Positions 21,117 through 30,921 of a DNA stretch of 64,000 nt are shown here, piece by piece. Origin of the DNA: an uncultured Flavobacteriales bacterium (GTDB lineage: Bacteria > Bacteroidota > Bacteroidia > Flavobacteriales_G > Salibacteraceae); contig CAJXZP010000006.1 in NCBI GenBank assembly GCA_913062955.1, forward strand, positions 30,792-94,791, written 5' to 3'. Within the stretch, counting starts at the first letter, position 1, and every line of letters starts with the position of its first letter. The position numbers and the translations under genes are program-made. A model generated the notes under the pieces. The model was not told where the DNA came from. It saw nothing but the letters and a program-made list of their open reading frames with translations, and made no database searches.

Positions 21117-21245
21117 ACAGTTGCCATAAAGATTTTCTAATCCTGTTTTGCAAACAGAATTGAAAAACTATAATACTTCGACAGGCTCAGCACAAGCATG
21201 ACAACTTGCATCTTGTTTTTAATCATTTGGCAAGCTGCTTGGGGG
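21117..21245 (-). repeat. Rhs-associated repeat copy C (truncated, lacks the terminator half)
   Basis: acagttgccataaagattttctaatcctgttttgcaaacagaattgaaaaactataatacttcgacaggctcagcacaagcatgacaacttgcatcttg. Confidence 0.9.
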
Positions 21246-21572
21246 AGGTTGAATTTCTAATTCAGAAAAATAACATTCAACTATATATTCATCATAATAA
21301 TTATTCCGAATAATACTTTGATTCTCACAGTTTTCATACAAATAACCAATCATTTTATGATTATTATTTTCCACATTCAAAATTTTCCTCTTAAAATGGT
21401 AGTATAGAAAAGGAGTATAACTTTCTCTTTTTTCACCATTTAGTATTGAATATTTTTGTTTCTGTTTTGCAATATACTTTTCAAGAGTAACTTGATAAAA
21501 AACACTGAAGACCAATACAATAGCAAGTATCCCTATAAAAACAAAAACTGCAATTTTTAAAATTTTCTTCAT
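21219..21572 (-). CDS. Single-TM small protein, candidate cognate immunity protein of the Rhs tip
   Basis: MKKILKIAVFVFIGILAIVLVFSVFYQV TM segment; starts 10 bp after the Rhs-CT stop codon; last residues (PSSLPND) are encoded inside repeat C. Confidence 0.55.
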   Translation of the reverse strand: MKKILKIAVFVFIGILAIVLVFSVFYQVTLEKYIAKQKQKYSILNGEKRESYTPFLYYHFKRKILNVENNNHKMIGYLYENCENQSIIRNNYYDEYIVECYFSELEIQPPPSSLPND

Positions 21573-21581
21573 TTTGTAATA

Positions 21582-22358
21582 CTATTCTATAATTGTCTCA
21601 GTTACTGGATGAAAATAATCGACTCCCTCATAGCCGGCATCTTCTATTGCCTTATCCTCCAAAATTTCTGGTAAAGAATAGGGAATTAACTTATCCACCT
21701 CATTTATGGCATCCTCTTCATTATATCCCGCACCCATATACGCATCGATTAGCAAGTTTTTAACTTGAGCTGTACACCAAGCTCCTCTGGCATTGTTATT
21801 CTTTTGATATCCATGGATTAAATCAAACGCAACACTCTCTACTTCTTTAGGCAAAGAAATTTTCAACCTCTGAACCAGGTCTCCACCTTCTTGATAAATT
21901 TTTACTGTAGCAGCTTCATCAATATATCTATATTCTATTGCACGACCAGAACCATCTGGAACATCAACATATACTGTTCTCCAATCAGCATTATTACCAC
22001 TAGCAGGTAAATACAAGATTCCATTCGCCCCCGTTAATCCATATTCGTAAGTAGTTGAAATACCAATAGCAGTATGTCCTAAAAAGCCATAAGCAGAAAA
22101 ATCTGCCGACATATTATAAATAAAGATGGTATCTCCCAAAGGATCACTATACCAAATCGGATTATTAGCAAAAGTCGCATACTGACTAATAGAAGGATTC
22201 GGCTTAGGATCTAAATTCCATCTTCTTCCTAACCTCGGGTCATATTGCCAAAACATTGCTGTGTAAGAGTTTCCTGCTCCAGCTATTTCATCGTCTTTCT
22301 CCTGTCCGTTAAACCCATAACGGTAAGCATCGGTTAATATAGAAGTAAGGGGATTCAT
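21582..22358 (-). CDS. Orphan Rhs repeat-associated core plus C-terminal variable (toxin-like) domain
   Basis: YRYGFNGQEKDDEIAGAGNSYTAMFWQYDPRLGRRWNLDPKPNPSISQYATFANNPIWYSDPLGD (RHS core), then a unique ~185 aa C-terminus; no YD-repeat shell upstream. Confidence 0.85.
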   Translation of the reverse strand: MNPLTSILTDAYRYGFNGQEKDDEIAGAGNSYTAMFWQYDPRLGRRWNLDPKPNPSISQYATFANNPIWYSDPLGDTIFIYNMSADFSAYGFLGHTAIGISTTYEYGLTGANGILYLPASGNNADWRTVYVDVPDGSGRAIEYRYIDEAATVKIYQEGGDLVQRLKISLPKEVESVAFDLIHGYQKNNNARGAWCTAQVKNLLIDAYMGAGYNEEDAINEVDKLIPYSLPEILEDKAIEDAGYEGVDYFHPVTETIIE

Positions 22359-22361
22359 TTA

Positions 22362-22775
22362 TTAGTGGGGAAGTTTATCCTTAAACACACCATAAATCCA
22401 GGTACCCACAATGGCAAAGAAAATCACCACTAGGGCCATATAGGCTCCTGCGCCCACCAAGGTATATAAAGGTCCGGGACAAGCTCCCGTTAAGGCCCAC
22501 CCCATTCCAAATATAGTTCCACCTACAATGTAGCGAACAATTCCTTTATCTTTTGGAGGGAATTCAATGACTTGACCTTCTAGGTTTTTGACCTTAAAGT
22601 TTTTAATAATTTGATTGCTGATCAACGATAGAAACACAGCTGAGCCAATAACACCGTACATATGAAAACTTTCAAATCGGAACATTTCATAAATACGGAA
22701 CCAAGAAATAATTTCAGCCTTGGTAAACATGATTCCAAATACGATTCCTACCAAAATAAATTTTAAATACTTCAT
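22362..22775 (-). CDS. YeeE/YedE-family (DUF6691) transporter half
   Basis: TIFGMGWALTGACPGPLYTLVGAGAYMALVV. Confidence 0.88.
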   Translation of the reverse strand: MKYLKFILVGIVFGIMFTKAEIISWFRIYEMFRFESFHMYGVIGSAVFLSLISNQIIKNFKVKNLEGQVIEFPPKDKGIVRYIVGGTIFGMGWALTGACPGPLYTLVGAGAYMALVVIFFAIVGTWIYGVFKDKLPH

Positions 22776-22785
22776 AGTTTCTTAT

Positions 22786-23346
22786 TTAAAAAAGGAAAGG
22801 AATAACAAAATGAGTCACTAGGAGTCCGCCAATAAAAAAACCGACCACTGCAATTAAGGACGGGAGTTGCAAGTTGGCCAAACCGCTAATGGCATGTCCA
22901 GAGGTACACCCACCTGCATACCGAGTACCGAAACCGATCAACAAACCTCCAATAACCATTACCACAAAACCTCTTAGCGTAAATAAACTATCCCAACTTA
23001 ATAATTCGGTTGGAAAAATACTAGTCTGGTAACTCTCTAATCCAAAGGGTTGCATGGATTCAATGGTACTTGGACTTAATAATATGGGCTCTCCATCAGA
23101 TAAATATTGAGTGGCAATAAAACCTCCAATAACCGAACCTAATACAAACATTAAATTCCAAATTTGCGCTTTCCAATCAAAATCAAAAAACTTTACTTTT
23201 TTTCCAGCACCTGCTATAGCACAAGCGGTACGCAAAGTACTTGAAATTCCAAATGACTTTCCAAAAAGTACCATTAAGGTATACACAAATGCAATGATTG
23301 GACCTGCCACATACCAGGGCCAAGGTTGTTTCATAAATTCTATCAT
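22786..23346 (-). CDS. YeeE/YedE-family (thiosulfate/sulfur) transporter half
   Basis: GFGTRYAGGCTSGHAISGLANLQLPSLIAVVGFFIGG. Confidence 0.88.
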   Translation of the reverse strand: MIEFMKQPWPWYVAGPIIAFVYTLMVLFGKSFGISSTLRTACAIAGAGKKVKFFDFDWKAQIWNLMFVLGSVIGGFIATQYLSDGEPILLSPSTIESMQPFGLESYQTSIFPTELLSWDSLFTLRGFVVMVIGGLLIGFGTRYAGGCTSGHAISGLANLQLPSLIAVVGFFIGGLLVTHFVIPFLF

Positions 23347-23468
23347 AATCTTCTGTAATACTGACTAATACAATACCTATTTACTTGGTTAAAAACAGGA
23401 ACAAACATAGTCTAAAAAAACAATCTTGTTTTTGGAAAATTCACATCCCCAAAATGGGTAACCGATGA

Positions 23469-26400
23469 CTACTTTTTCTCAAAGTTTATTATTCCTTCCA
23501 ATAAATTATTGGCCATATGGATATCTTTAACTTGCTCAAAAACCAAACTCAATTTACTGTTTTTTTCCTTTAATTGTGCTCTTTTAGGATAGCGTTGAAC
23601 AAAATCTAAAACCTTATGAAAATGAGAACTCTCGTAATAACTCGATTGCTGATCGCTCACAAAATACCCAATCAATTTATTACTTTTTAAAACCAATTTT
23701 TCAAATCCAATGTCCTTTGCTTTCCACTTTAGTTTCACCGAATCAATAAGTAATTCTGTTTCTTCAGGTAAAGGACCAAATCGATCCATCATTTGCTTAG
23801 CGAAAGTGGTTAAATCTCCAATGGTCTTCGCTTCAGCTAAAATCTTATACAGTTTTAATCTTTCGGATACATTTTGAACGTAGGCATCCGGAATCAAAAT
23901 TTCCAAATCGCTTTCTAAAGCGGTGTCTCGAACATATTCCTTTTCCTCGTGTGCGTATAAATCTTTAAATTCTTTTTCTTTAAGCTCCTCAATGGCTTCA
24001 TCTAAGATTTTTTGATACATCTCAAACCCAACTTCATTGATAAAACCCGTTTGCTCTCCACCTAATAAATCACCCGCCCCACGAATATCCAAGTCACGCA
24101 TGGCAATATTAATTCCACTTCCTAAATCGGAAAATTGACTAATGGCTTCCATTCGTTTACGTCCTTCCCCGGTAAGAGCCGACATTGGCGGAGCAATAAG
24201 GTAACAAAAAGCTTTCCGGTTAGAACGTCCTACTCTACCCCGCATTTGATGCAAGTCACTTAATCCAAAATGATGTGCATTATTAATTAAAATGGTATTA
24301 GCGTTTGGAATATCCAATCCAGATTCAATAATGGTCGTAGCCACTAAAACATCGTACTCCCCATTGACAAATGCCAACATTCGTTTTTCAAGTTCTGGCC
24401 CTTCTAATTGACCATGCCCTGTAATTACTCTTGCTCCAGGAACGGCTCTACGAACCAAATTGGCAATTTCTTCCAAATTAGCTACCCGATTATTCACGAC
24501 AAAAACCTGTCCATCACGACCTAATTCGTAACTAATAGCATCCTTAAATATTTGCTCGGTGAAGGTATGTACTTCCGTTTCCACCGGTTGACGATTAGGC
24601 GGAGGAGTACTAATCACAGATAAATCGCGCGCACCCATCATTGAAAATTGCAATGTTCGTGGTATAGGGGTTGCGGTCAGGGTTAAGGTATCCAAATTCT
24701 TTTTTAAGTTTTTCAGTTTATCCTTAACGCCTACTCCAAATTTTTGTTCTTCATCAATAATTAAAAGTCCGAGATCTTTAAACTCTACATCTTTTCCTAC
24801 TATACGATGGGTTCCAATTAAGATATCCACTTTACCCTCTTTCAGTTTACGAATAACATCCTTAGTTTGTGTAGAAGTTCTAAAACGATTTAAATATTCT
24901 ATGGTAACAGGAAAATCTTCCAAGCGTTTGGAGAAACTCCTGTAATGCTGACTCGCTAAAATGGTTGTCGGTACTAATATAGCCACTTGTTTACCATTTA
25001 CTGCGGCTTTGAAAGCGGCACGAACCGCAATTTCTGTTTTACCAAACCCTACATCACCACATATCAAACGGTCCATCGGAGTTTCCGATTCCATATCTGC
25101 TTTTACATCAATAGTGGATTTTTCTTGATCTGGGGTATCCTCATATATAAAAGAAGCCTCCAATTCATGTTGTAAATAGGAATCCGGTAAAAACTGAAAA
25201 CCTTTTACTGTTTTTCGTTCTGCGTATAAACGGATCAAATCGTACGCAATTATTTTTATTCGAGATTTAGTTTTCTGCTTGGTATTTTTCCATGCGGGTG
25301 AACCAATTTTATGTACCGATGGTACTTTTCCATCTTTACCCGAAAACCTCGAAATGCGATGCAAAGAGTGAATACTCACATATAAAACATCGTTATCTCG
25401 ATATATTAGTTTTATAGCTTCTTGTTTTTTCCCATTATTATCCACCTTGACCAATCCCGCAAACTTACCCACTCCATGATCCACATGGGTCACATAATCA
25501 CCCGTTTCTAATTTAGCTAAATCTTGTAAGGTAATATCCTGCTGACTTTTCTTAAAGCCTTCTTTTAAATGGAACCGGTGAAAACGTTCAAAAATTTGAT
25601 GATCCGTATAACACGCAATTTTCAAATCATTGTCAATAAAACCCTGATGCAGGTCCAATAATATAGGCGAAAAATTATGCTGCTTCTCTAAGTCCTCAAA
25701 TATGTTATGTAAACGATCAATTTGTTTGGCCGATGAAGAAGCAATCACATTTTGAATTCCAAGTGACTTATTCTCTTCAAAATTCTCACTTAATAGATCA
25801 AAATTTTTATTGAAATGGGGTTGTGGAGTTTGATTCACCGATAATTTCAACGCATCGGAATAGTAATTATTCATCCCGATCTCCACAATTTTACGGTGGC
25901 CAATAATTTCAATTATTTTCTTCGCCCAGACATAGAGTTTTTCTGGTGGCAATTGGATGGTTTCCTTCTTTTCTGTTTTAGGATACAATTCTACCGCTAG
26001 ATTAAACTCCCGTTCTACTCTATCTAATGCAAACTGGACATCCTTAAACCAAAGGGTGGTTGATGGGGTAAAGAAATCAATAATATTGATTCTATTTTCT
26101 ATCAACACCTGATTTCGCACATCCGGAACGATACTAATGTTATTGTAATTATGATCTGATAATTGCGTGGCTGGATCAAAGCTTCGGATAGAATCTACTT
26201 CATCCCCAAAAAACTCAACCCGGTAAGGTAAGTCATGATTGTACGAAAAAATATCTACAATCCCTCCACGAATAGCATAATCACCCGGTTTAGCTACAAA
26301 ATCCTCATGTACAAATTTATACTCTTCCAGTAACTCATTAATGAAATCTCTTGGAATCTCATCTCCTACTTTTATCTCCAGTGTTTTACTTTTCAACTCT

Positions 26401-26807
26401 TTTCGAGTCACCACCATTTCGGACAAAGCCTCTGGATAGGTAATCACCACCACTTCTTTACGGTGACTTACGGCATCTAAAGTTTCGGTACGTTGTAAAA
26501 CATCCACATCGTTGGTTCTATCTTCTCGATAAGGAGTTCTAGAAGATGCGGGTAAAAAGTGCAATTTACTCTCCGGAAGAATAGATAGAAAATCATTATG
26601 CAGGTAAGCCGCCTCTTCTCTATCATTAGCCACAATTAAATGGCTCCCTCTTAAATGGGTAATGACTCCTTGAACAAACAGGGATAAACCCGACCCTACC
26701 AATCCATTAATTTTGAAATGTCCGGATTCCGCATCCCGTAAATACATTTTAAGTTCAGTGGCTACGGAGTGATCTGCAAACGCTTCCTTCAGAGAATCTT
26801 TAGTCAT
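23469..26807 (-). CDS. mfd: Transcription-repair coupling factor
   Basis: DYVTHVDHGVGKFAGL, DRLICGDVGFGKTEIAVRAAFKA, LIIDEEQKFGV, TLTATPIPRTLQFSMMGARDLSVI, LHQMRGRVGRSNRKAFCY. Confidence 0.97.
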   Translation of the reverse strand: MTKDSLKEAFADHSVATELKMYLRDAESGHFKINGLVGSGLSLFVQGVITHLRGSHLIVANDREEAAYLHNDFLSILPESKLHFLPASSRTPYREDRTNDVDVLQRTETLDAVSHRKEVVVITYPEALSEMVVTRKELKSKTLEIKVGDEIPRDFINELLEEYKFVHEDFVAKPGDYAIRGGIVDIFSYNHDLPYRVEFFGDEVDSIRSFDPATQLSDHNYNNISIVPDVRNQVLIENRINIIDFFTPSTTLWFKDVQFALDRVEREFNLAVELYPKTEKKETIQLPPEKLYVWAKKIIEIIGHRKIVEIGMNNYYSDALKLSVNQTPQPHFNKNFDLLSENFEENKSLGIQNVIASSSAKQIDRLHNIFEDLEKQHNFSPILLDLHQGFIDNDLKIACYTDHQIFERFHRFHLKEGFKKSQQDITLQDLAKLETGDYVTHVDHGVGKFAGLVKVDNNGKKQEAIKLIYRDNDVLYVSIHSLHRISRFSGKDGKVPSVHKIGSPAWKNTKQKTKSRIKIIAYDLIRLYAERKTVKGFQFLPDSYLQHELEASFIYEDTPDQEKSTIDVKADMESETPMDRLICGDVGFGKTEIAVRAAFKAAVNGKQVAILVPTTILASQHYRSFSKRLEDFPVTIEYLNRFRTSTQTKDVIRKLKEGKVDILIGTHRIVGKDVEFKDLGLLIIDEEQKFGVGVKDKLKNLKKNLDTLTLTATPIPRTLQFSMMGARDLSVISTPPPNRQPVETEVHTFTEQIFKDAISYELGRDGQVFVVNNRVANLEEIANLVRRAVPGARVITGHGQLEGPELEKRMLAFVNGEYDVLVATTIIESGLDIPNANTILINNAHHFGLSDLHQMRGRVGRSNRKAFCYLIAPPMSALTGEGRKRMEAISQFSDLGSGINIAMRDLDIRGAGDLLGGEQTGFINEVGFEMYQKILDEAIEELKEKEFKDLYAHEEKEYVRDTALESDLEILIPDAYVQNVSERLKLYKILAEAKTIGDLTTFAKQMMDRFGPLPEETELLIDSVKLKWKAKDIGFEKLVLKSNKLIGYFVSDQQSSYYESSHFHKVLDFVQRYPKRAQLKEKNSKLSLVFEQVKDIHMANNLLEGIINFEKK

Positions 26808-26896
26808 TGGTTGATCTTATCGAATGTTTATGTGAATTGGTGGAGGAGTAAGTAAAACAGAAAGGTTGAATAAATATTCAACCTTTCCCGTTCAAT

Positions 26897-27901
26897 TTAT
26901 TCATCTTCTTTTAAGAAACGCTCTACATCTTTCACCATGTCTTCCGACCCTGTGAAATAGGCTATTCTTTGGTGTAAACCAGTAGGTTCAATTTCCATGA
27001 CTCTATTTTTTCCATCGGAAGCTAAACCTCCTGCTTGTTCGGCAATCATAGCAAACGGATTGCATTCGTATAACAAACGTAATTTTCCATTTGGAGCAGT
27101 CGTGGTTGCTGGATACATAAACAAGCCACCTTTCAACATATTTCTATGAAAATCGGCCACTAATGAACCAATATATCTGGCACTATATGGACGATTACTA
27201 TCTGGGTTTAATTCTTTACAATGTGCTATGTATTTCTTCATACCACTTGAAAAATGAGGATAATTTCCTTCATTAATCGAATAGATTTTCCCTTTTTTCG
27301 GAATCTGCATTAAAGGGTGCGATAGGTAAAAAGTACCTAAAGATGGATCTAGTGTAAACCCGTTCACTCCTTTTCCGGTGGTATATACCAACATGGTAGA
27401 GCTTCCGTAAATAACGTAACCGGCAGCTACTTGTTTGTCTCCTTTTTGTAAAAAATCTCTCATTTCCAAGGGTTGTCCTATGGGAGAAACTCTTCTATAA
27501 ATAGCGAAAATAGTACCGATACTAACATTTACATCAATATTTGAAGACCCATCCAAAGGGTCAATCATCACTACATAATTACCGTTTTGGGCAACATGGC
27601 TATCAAATTGAATAAAATCTTCCTGCTCTTCAGAAGCCATTCCACATACTTGACCTTGCGATTCTAAGGCATCCATAAATACCTCATCTGCAAATACATC
27701 CAACTTCTGTTGTTGTTCACCTTGGATATTCTCGGCACCGTATGCTCCAGTGATATCAGCAATTCCGGCTTTATTAACCTCTCTATTTACTACTTTTGCA
27801 GCTAATACAATGGCACTTAACAAACCGGTTAATTCTCCTGTAGCATAAGGAAAATCAGCTTGTTTCTTAATAATATAATCTTCTAAAGTAACTAACTTCA
27901 T
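26897..27901 (-). CDS. fbp: Class I fructose-1,6-bisphosphatase
   Basis: [56 protein letters not shown]. Confidence 0.96.
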   Translation of the reverse strand: MKLVTLEDYIIKKQADFPYATGELTGLLSAIVLAAKVVNREVNKAGIADITGAYGAENIQGEQQQKLDVFADEVFMDALESQGQVCGMASEEQEDFIQFDSHVAQNGNYVVMIDPLDGSSNIDVNVSIGTIFAIYRRVSPIGQPLEMRDFLQKGDKQVAAGYVIYGSSTMLVYTTGKGVNGFTLDPSLGTFYLSHPLMQIPKKGKIYSINEGNYPHFSSGMKKYIAHCKELNPDSNRPYSARYIGSLVADFHRNMLKGGLFMYPATTTAPNGKLRLLYECNPFAMIAEQAGGLASDGKNRVMEIEPTGLHQRIAYFTGSEDMVKDVERFLKEDE

Positions 27902-28065
27902 AGTGTTTTCTTGAGGTTCAATTTAACGGCAGCAAATATAGTATGGGGCAAGTCTAAAACGAAATTCCAAACCCGTTGAATTCAAACATTTTTCACCATT
28001 TTTTCAGATTAACTTTCGGTGTTAAAATAGCCCAAATATTTGCAAACTAACCGTTATGAAAAGTG

Positions 28066-28073
28066 TATTTTTG
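28066..28073 (+). promoter_or_regulatory. -7 promoter element of ribB(A)
   Basis: TATTTTTG; upstream TTTG at 28039-28042; lies inside the 5' extension of the tracked ORF, supporting a start at 28094. Confidence 0.5.
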
Positions 28074-28093
28074 CGCCACCAAATTTTGAATGT

Positions 28094-29227
28094 ATGAACA
28101 CTGCATTAAATACGATTGAAGAAGCTATAGCTGACATTAAGTTAGGAAAAGTAGTAATTGTTGTTGACGATGAAAACAGAGAAAACGAAGGTGACTTTGT
28201 TGCGGCTGCCGAAATGGTTACTCCAGAAATGATTAATTACATGGCCACTCATGGCCGAGGATTAATTTGTACTCCCATAACGGTAGATCGTGCGGAGGAA
28301 GTTGGATTGCAACTTATGGTAGGTAACACCTCCGACCCCCAAGAAACGGCTTTTACGGTTTCTATTGATTTATTAGGGGATGGAAATACAACTGGAATTT
28401 CTGCATCTGACCGTTCAAACACTATCAAGGCTTTATTAGCGGATGATGCACCCACTCGAACGTTTGGAAAACCAGGACATGTATTCCCGTTGATTGCAAA
28501 AAACGGTGGCGTTTTAAGAAGAACAGGTCATACCGAAGCAGCTATTGATTTAGCCCGTTTGTCTGGATTTGCACCCGCAGGAGTCATTGTAGAGATTATG
28601 AACGAGGACGGATCGATGGCTCGGTTACCAGAACTTAAAATCTTAGCAAAAAAATTAGATTTAAAACTGATCAGTATTGAAGACCTCATTGCCTTTCGAA
28701 TGGAAAATGAGTCTTTGATTGAACGTAAATTTGAGACTTCTCAAAAAGTGGGAGATCACGAATACAAATTGATCCAATATGAACAAACCACTACGGGAGA
28801 TATGCATTTCGCATTAACCTTAGGTGAATTCAATGAAGAAGAATCGGTGTTAGTTCGGGTTCATTCTAGTTACGTACAAGGAAATGTATTTGACGGGTTA
28901 AATTGTTCAACTGGTCCACAACTGCATGCCGCCATGCGTCAAATTGAAAAAGCTGGAAAAGGAGCTATTCTTTACATGCAACAAGAACATTCCGATACCC
29001 CCAACAACGGTATTACAGCCGGAGGTATTGATTCGGTAATTGCTAAAATGAACTCCGAAATAAAAATTGACAATCGTGATTATGGTATTGGAGCTCAAAT
29101 TTTGCGTGATTTAGGAATCAGTAAGATGAAAGTAATGAGTAGCAGAACCATTAAACGAACGGGTATTGTAGGGTACGGACTTGAAGTAACCGATTACGTT
29201 CCTTTAGAGCTCTCACACCATGTATAA
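28094..29227 (+). CDS. ribB: 3,4-dihydroxy-2-butanone-4-phosphate synthase fused to a degenerate GTP cyclohydrolase II-like domain
   Basis: [68 protein letters not shown]-terminal GCHII-like half lacks the zinc cysteines. Confidence 0.92.
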   Translation: MNTALNTIEEAIADIKLGKVVIVVDDENRENEGDFVAAAEMVTPEMINYMATHGRGLICTPITVDRAEEVGLQLMVGNTSDPQETAFTVSIDLLGDGNTTGISASDRSNTIKALLADDAPTRTFGKPGHVFPLIAKNGGVLRRTGHTEAAIDLARLSGFAPAGVIVEIMNEDGSMARLPELKILAKKLDLKLISIEDLIAFRMENESLIERKFETSQKVGDHEYKLIQYEQTTTGDMHFALTLGEFNEEESVLVRVHSSYVQGNVFDGLNCSTGPQLHAAMRQIEKAGKGAILYMQQEHSDTPNNGITAGGIDSVIAKMNSEIKIDNRDYGIGAQILRDLGISKMKVMSSRTIKRTGIVGYGLEVTDYVPLELSHHV

Positions 29228-30248
29228 ATCACTAATTAGACCGATATTATTCTCCTTCCCTCCCGAAAAGGCGCATCAATTAGTGATGGGCATTTTAAAA
29301 GCCAAATTGGCGGTACCTGGAGTAAGAAGTCTATTCAAATCGATGTTCACCCTGGAGGACAAAAGATTGGAACGGGAAGTTTTTGGCATCAAATTCCCAA
29401 ACCCCGTTGGGTTAGCAGCAGGTTTTGATAAGAATGCCGATTACTACAAGCAAATGTCAGTACTTGGTTTTGGTTTTGTAGAAATTGGAACGGTTACCCC
29501 AGTGGGTCAACCAGGTAATCCAGCGCCAAGAATGTTTCGTTTACCGGCCGATGAAGGTTTGATTAATCGAATGGGATTCAATAATGGAGGTGTTGAGGTA
29601 GCCATTGAAAATTTAAAATCGCGTCCAAAGGATCTTATTATTGGTGGGAATATTGGCAAAAACAAGGTAACACCCAATAACGAAGCCATCAACGATTACA
29701 TAACAGCATTTGATGCCCTTTTTGATTACGTGGATTATTTTGTAGTTAATGTGAGCTCTCCAAATACACCTGGATTAAGGGCGTTACAGGATAAAGGACC
29801 TTTAACTGAAATCTTAAACGAACTTCAAACTCGGAATCAAAAGAAAAGCCATCCTAAACCCATATTGTTAAAGATAGCTCCGGATTTAACAGATTCGCAA
29901 TTAGATGATATCGTTGATATTATTACCGATACCAAAACAGATGGTGTTATTGCAACAAATACGACTATTAGTCGTGAAGGATTAAAAACCGACCAATCGG
30001 TAACGGAAGAAATGGGTGGTTTAAGTGGTAAACCTGTAAAATCAAGATCTACTGCGGTTATAAAATACTTACATACTAAATCAAAGGGATCCTTCCCGAT
30101 TATTGGTGTTGGAGGAATTCAAACGGCTGAAGATGCGATTGAAAAACTAGATGCAGGTGCTTCATTGATTCAGGTTTATACTGGATTTATTTATGAAGGC
30201 CCGGCTATGGTAAAAAATATTTGTAAAGGAATTTTAGCTAAGGGTTAA
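29220..30248 (+). CDS. pyrD: Quinone-dependent dihydroorotate dehydrogenase
   Basis: [63 protein letters not shown]; 8-nt overlap with ribB. Confidence 0.97.
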   Translation: MYKSLIRPILFSFPPEKAHQLVMGILKAKLAVPGVRSLFKSMFTLEDKRLEREVFGIKFPNPVGLAAGFDKNADYYKQMSVLGFGFVEIGTVTPVGQPGNPAPRMFRLPADEGLINRMGFNNGGVEVAIENLKSRPKDLIIGGNIGKNKVTPNNEAINDYITAFDALFDYVDYFVVNVSSPNTPGLRALQDKGPLTEILNELQTRNQKKSHPKPILLKIAPDLTDSQLDDIVDIITDTKTDGVIATNTTISREGLKTDQSVTEEMGGLSGKPVKSRSTAVIKYLHTKSKGSFPIIGVGGIQTAEDAIEKLDAGASLIQVYTGFIYEGPAMVKNICKGILAKG

Positions 30249-30263
30249 GAAACTAAAAAACAC

Positions 30264-30303
30264 AAAAAAAGCCCTTCATGTAAATTACATGAAGGGCTTT
30301 TTT
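30264..30303. terminator. Bidirectional intrinsic terminator
   Basis: AAAAAAAGCCCTTCATGT-AAATT-ACATGAAGGGCTTTTTT. Confidence 0.92.
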
Positions 30304-30322
30304 AATATGTTAAAACTGCGAT

Positions 30323-30640
30323 TTACATTAAAGCCGTTAATTTTCCTTCTAACACATCTTTAGATGCAGCACCCACTTGTTTATCTGCAACCTCACCATT
30401 CTTGATATACAAAACGGTTGGGATATTTCTAATTCCAAATTTCATGGATACTTGTGGGTTTTCATCCACGTTCACCTTAGCAACCAATGCTTTATCACCT
30501 TGCTCTGTAGATATTTCCTCAACAATAGGCCCAATTAAGCGACATGGTCCACACCATTCTGCCCAAAAGTCAAGTAACACGGGTTTGTCACTGTTCATTA
30601 CTAATTCCTCAAAGTTCGCATCTGTGATTTCAACTGCCAT
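30323..30640 (-). CDS. trxA: Thioredoxin
   Basis: DFWAEWCGPCRLIGPIVEE. Confidence 0.96.
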   Translation of the reverse strand: MAVEITDANFEELVMNSDKPVLLDFWAEWCGPCRLIGPIVEEISTEQGDKALVAKVNVDENPQVSMKFGIRNIPTVLYIKNGEVADKQVGAASKDVLEGKLTALM

Positions 30641-30909
30641 AATTCTATACTTTTAATTTTATTATTCTCTTTTTTAAGCCATGCAAATTTAAACCATCGC
30701 TTTGAAATTGATTTGCAATTTGCAACACAATTCATTTCATTTTTCAAAAATCATCTTATTAATTTATTAACATAATCAATGGCGCTGTTGAAACCTTTCT
30801 AAACCACCACCCTATCTGCCACGAATGAATATTACCCCTCCTTATAATTGTATAAATATTAACGCTCTAATAACACCTCTACTATCCCAATAAAATAAGG
30901 GCAAAGACG

Positions 30910-30917
30910 TACTTTTG
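30910..30917 (+). promoter_or_regulatory. -7 promoter element of ygiQ
   Basis: TACTTTTG ending 4 nt before the ATG. Confidence 0.45.
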
Positions 30918-30921
30918 CAGC

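Noticed and set aside
19485-21245. CRISPR array
   Set aside because: Only three long imperfect copies separated by genes of different length; no short regular repeat-spacer structure and no cas genes
19485-22358. Integron-like gene cassette array (same-orientation genes each followed by a hairpin repeat)
   Set aside because: No GTTRRRY/RYYYAAC attC core sites in the repeats and no tyrosine integrase gene in the window; the Rhs-associated recombination explanation fits better
28040-28093. N-terminal extension of the ribB(A) ORF (MQTNRYEKCIFAPPNFEC)
   Set aside because: TTG start, and the extension overlaps a good TAnnTTTG promoter element; homologous start is [11 protein letters not shown] at 28094
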